DNA of 64,000 nt from assembly GCA_031414805.1 (NCBI GenBank), contig JANOQJ010000028.1:12564-76563 (forward strand), read 5' to 3'. Source of the stretch: JAAFIW01 sp031414805 (GTDB taxonomy: Bacteria; Pseudomonadota; Gammaproteobacteria; Burkholderiales; Burkholderiaceae_C). A program made the translations under genes and the position numbers. The notes beneath the pieces are model-generated. The model saw nothing but the letters and a program-made list of their open reading frames with translations, ran no database searches and had not been told where the DNA came from. Shown here piece by piece: positions 61,510 through 64,000 of this stretch; the first letter of the stretch is position 1; each line of letters opens with the position of its first letter.

Positions 61510-62549
61510 TTCTTTCCTGCTTTTGGAATAACTGCATTTACAACATTCGATGCAGTACTAGCAGCTGCCTTCACCGAAGTTGCCCTACCCATACGGCCAC
61601 CACCAAACCCCTTGGCCGCAATCGACCCGCCATTGATCAGCGCCTGGGCAATGCCAGGCACCTGCCACATCAGGAACGTCCCCATGGCACAGATCACGCA
61701 AAGCAGCAGCGCAGCCATCTCGTCCGCGCCCAGCAAATCACCCGAGCTGGTGTTGACGCTCTCGCTGTAGGTTTTCAGGCCCATGACCAGGCCGGACGTA
61801 CTCATGACCATGTAGGCCGCAACAACCTTGGTCAAACTGGCTGAAATCATGAATTTCAGCCACCCGTCAAATAACCAGTCGGTTTGCTTCCAGATCAACC
61901 ACGGCACCAGAATCGGCCCCAAAGTCAGTCCAATGCCAAATAGGATCTCAGCCATAAAAATGACTGATAGATAGGCCGCCAGAAACAGGCCCATAAACAG
62001 AAGAGCGATCAAACGCAGCAGCCAAGTAACCAAGAACAACGGCAGGTTGGCCAGGTCAAGCCAACCTGCGCTGGCATCAACGCTGGCACTGGATCGCTTC
62101 AAGCAGACCGTCGCTAGTGTTGGTAACGACGGGATGAGTGGAACCCTCAACTCGCAATTTGATTCCTGCGTTACCCGCTCACTGACCAGCAATCGCCCGG
62201 CACCAGCCAGGATCAGGTTCACTGTTTCGCTGACAGACCGAACACCGGTCAGCCGCTGAGCCAGATCGTTTGCGTTGGCCTGAAAAAATCCACCCACAAC
62301 ACCAACCCACCCGGCTAGCAGGATGGCCACGATGCTGTACCGCGTGATAACCCCCAGCGACTCTGATAAGGCCGACACCCCATCAGACGAAAGCATCCAC
62401 ATCACGACCTGCCAGCTCAGCGTGATCAACAGCAGTACACCGGCCAGATCCTGGCCGTTAGAAATCAAGGCCCCGGCGTTTGCAGACATCACCGCCACCG
62501 CTGTGTCATACATTCCATCAAAAAACGAACCCAATGCAACTGCAGCCAT
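61506..62549 (-). CDS. virB6: VirB6/TrbL-family inner-membrane T4SS protein
   Basis: This 347-residue polytopic protein has five or more membrane segments (such as GVLLLITLSWQVVMWML, LLRLIALLFMGLFLAAYL, MAALLLCVICAMGTFLMW) and the central conserved ILFGIGLTLGPILVPWLIWK, the TrbL/VirB6 signature. ATG 62549 overlaps the upstream stop in TGATG. A longer frame upstream lies in the preceding gene. Confidence 0.88.
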   Translation of the reverse strand: MAAVALGSFFDGMYDTAVAVMSANAGALISNGQDLAGVLLLITLSWQVVMWMLSSDGVSALSESLGVITRYSIVAILLAGWVGVVGGFFQANANDLAQRLTGVRSVSETVNLILAGAGRLLVSERVTQESNCELRVPLIPSLPTLATVCLKRSSASVDASAGWLDLANLPLFLVTWLLRLIALLFMGLFLAAYLSVIFMAEILFGIGLTLGPILVPWLIWKQTDWLFDGWLKFMISASLTKVVAAYMVMSTSGLVMGLKTYSESVNTSSGDLLGADEMAALLLCVICAMGTFLMWQVPGIAQALINGGSIAAKGFGGGRMGRATSVKAAASTASNVVNAVIPKAGKK

Positions 62550-62875
62550 CACGCACTTCCCATCTGCAGGTGTTGAATCAGCCGTATGACCCACCGGCTT
62601 AGCGTCCACACAAACAACGGAATCGCTGGCAAGAGACACAGGCCGCCGAATACAAACAGTGCCGGTTGCTCAAACGAAAAGCGCCACATGGCGTACATCG
62701 TTGTCAGTCGCCAGGAGCGGGTGATACGCCTGGCAGGGATCGGGAACTCACCGCCTGCGTCAAAGGCATCCCTATGCGCTCGCATCGTCCGAATCAGCAC
62801 GACAACGTCACGTCGCGACAACGTGCCGGCGTACATTGAGCGCAACGCCCAGGCGTCAAACAACCCGATGCTCAT
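62549..62875 (-). CDS. small membrane protein of the T4SS operon
   Basis: This 108-residue protein is mostly cytoplasmic at the N-terminus (IGLFDAWALRSMYAGTLSRR) with a C-terminal membrane region (ALFVFGGLCLLPAIPLFVWT). Linked by ATGA and TGATG overlaps to its neighbours. Not recognised. Confidence 0.65.
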   Translation of the reverse strand: MSIGLFDAWALRSMYAGTLSRRDVVVLIRTMRAHRDAFDAGGEFPIPARRITRSWRLTTMYAMWRFSFEQPALFVFGGLCLLPAIPLFVWTLSRWVIRLIQHLQMGSA

Positions 62876-63684
62876 CTGGTTGCCCCCTCCATACCTGGCC
62901 AAGTGACGCGCCAGGGATCACGCGCTGTCCAGCGGGTTTGCCGGTCGCGCGCACTACGCTCACGGGCGTTTTGCAGGGTGGCATCCATGATGTCCACCTT
63001 CTCTTTTTTGTCGTCTTCTTTTGCTGCGTTTTCCTGGTTGCGGTCAGCACTTTCAGACAACAACGCGGCCTTGATTTCCATCAGCTCACCGGCCTGCAGC
63101 GTGGCCTGCTGGTTCAGTAGCTGAATGCCCTGCAAGTTGCCCGTCAAAATCTTTGTCTGAGAGGCGATCCGCCTGAGCTGGTCTGCACGAAGTGCCAGGT
63201 TGTCAATAGCAGCAATGTCCTGATCCATGCGCTGCCGATAAATGCCGCCGCGCTTGTCCGCCAACTGCTTTTCCATCTGCATGTAACTGCGGATATCCAG
63301 CTTGAGCGATCCCGCTTCACGCAAGCGGGCATCCATCAAACCCCTCACGGACTCAGCTGCTGTTTTCATGCCTTTCACAGCACCCAGCAGTGCTCGTAGA
63401 TCGTTGATTTGGGACTGGTAGGGAGCCAACATCTGATCCATCGCAGCCTGAGGTAGATTTGCCAGGTTGCGCACACCATGAACCACTGTCTGCGCTGTAG
63501 CCAGGGCAATCGATATCTGTTCGACCACCATGCGCGCCTGCTTGACCGTTTGAACTGCCAACTCAATGTTGTTCAAAATCTGGGTCGGTTCAGTGGCACC
63601 GGCCACGGAACCACCCGCCATCGAAACCGGTGAAGCCACCAGCGAGCAGGTGACCAAAGCGCATACAAGTTTTCGTTTAAACAC
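62872..63684 (-). CDS. virB5: VirB5/TrbJ-family T4SS protein
   Basis: This 270-residue secreted protein has a signal peptide (LVCALVTCSLVASPVSMAGG), coiled-coil helices and the TrbJ-type block ILNNIELAVQTVKQARMVVE. VirB5/TrbJ proteins are minor pilus tip components. Overlaps virB4 by 8 bases. Confidence 0.82.
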   Translation of the reverse strand: MFKRKLVCALVTCSLVASPVSMAGGSVAGATEPTQILNNIELAVQTVKQARMVVEQISIALATAQTVVHGVRNLANLPQAAMDQMLAPYQSQINDLRALLGAVKGMKTAAESVRGLMDARLREAGSLKLDIRSYMQMEKQLADKRGGIYRQRMDQDIAAIDNLALRADQLRRIASQTKILTGNLQGIQLLNQQATLQAGELMEIKAALLSESADRNQENAAKEDDKKEKVDIMDATLQNARERSARDRQTRWTARDPWRVTWPGMEGATR

Positions 63685-64000
63685 GGCTGATCTCCTTGAG
63701 GTAATCGGCTTGCCAAGTGGTGCCGCCAGCCGCGTCTACTTGCGCACTTGCGGCATGTCGATCCAGCACGACTTGCGCACGCTTGTCACTTCGTAGGCTG
63801 GCCACCACGGCCGGTGGCAAATCGAGCGTGATGCGCCGCGACAAACCACCCTGCTTGATGAAGTAATCGCGCTTGGGCGTGCCGTTGGCGATGTGCTGCA
63901 GCTCCTCATCGCTGATCAGGAATTCGCGGCGGTACAGGTCACCCAGTGACGATGTGAGTGCTTTGCGGTTGGGCGTGAACACCGTTGTCGCAATGTTGTC
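63677..64000 (-). CDS. virB4: VirB4/TrbE T4SS ATPase, C-terminal part (runs off the window)
   Basis: The frame is open to the right edge, so only about 108 C-terminal residues are seen. ISDEELQHIANGTPKRDYFI, KQGGLSRRITLDLPP and SLRSDKRAQVV fit the end of VirB4-type ATPases (KR-x-Y/F-FIKQG). The Walker motifs are outside the window. Its place upstream of virB5 fits a VirB order. Confidence 0.75.
   Translation of the reverse strand, partial: DNIATTVFTPNRKALTSSLGDLYRREFLISDEELQHIANGTPKRDYFIKQGGLSRRITLDLPPAVVASLRSDKRAQVVLDRHAASAQVDAAGGTTWQADYLKEISRV

Overview
The window reads as a betaproteobacterial chromosome, most likely Comamonadaceae. GlnD, Map, TrhO, an RluA-type pseudouridine synthase and an aldehyde dehydrogenase occupy the first 7.3 kb. 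Three copies of a short interspersed repeat built around TGCTCAAGCAGCTATCAAA, a type I recall from Comamonadaceae genomes, lie between these genes, and I found none to the right of them.

From about 7.35 kb to the right edge the sequence is one large integrated conjugative element (ICE) or plasmid-like element. Its right end is outside the window. The left end starts with a maintenance and replication block of the PFGI-1/SPI-7 type (7.5-23.4 kb): parA, a large ParB-family protein, DUF2857, winged-helix replication-type proteins including an STY4528-like protein, a PFL_4669-family protein, a DUF3158-like protein, two SSB-type proteins, topoisomerase III (with an apparent N-terminal frameshift) and a tyrosine recombinase.

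Next comes a run of mostly small genes (23.8-31.5 kb): DUF3577, small proteins, DUF3275, a DUF6094-like methyltransferase, an unknown protein and an SNF2-like helicase. Almost every gene here is preceded by its own copy of one hairpin leader. A 0.7 kb stretch with no gene but many GNRA- and UUCG-capped hairpins interrupts the run.

A cargo zone follows (31.6-43.9 kb): a TraB-like nitrilase-fold protein, a ParB-like/Dam/DUF5131 group, SprT, a GNAT, umuDC with an SOS box, a frameshifted SRAP gene, a secreted nuclease, DUF29, a TumE/TumA-like toxin-antitoxin pair and a CAP-domain lipoprotein.

The rest lies almost entirely on the minus strand and encodes transfer machinery: a thin type IVB pilus operon (TcpQ-domain proteins, pilNOPQRSV and a Cys-repeat secreted protein) and a P-type VirB/Trb type IV secretion operon (virB4, 5, 6, 8, 9, 10) that contains a Rha-family regulator. 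The main unexplained signals are non-coding: the leader hairpin family, the 0.7 kb structured region, an iteron-like palindrome array inside the replication gene, and a dispersed TCYCRGGGA motif. No tRNA, rRNA or CRISPR array was seen.
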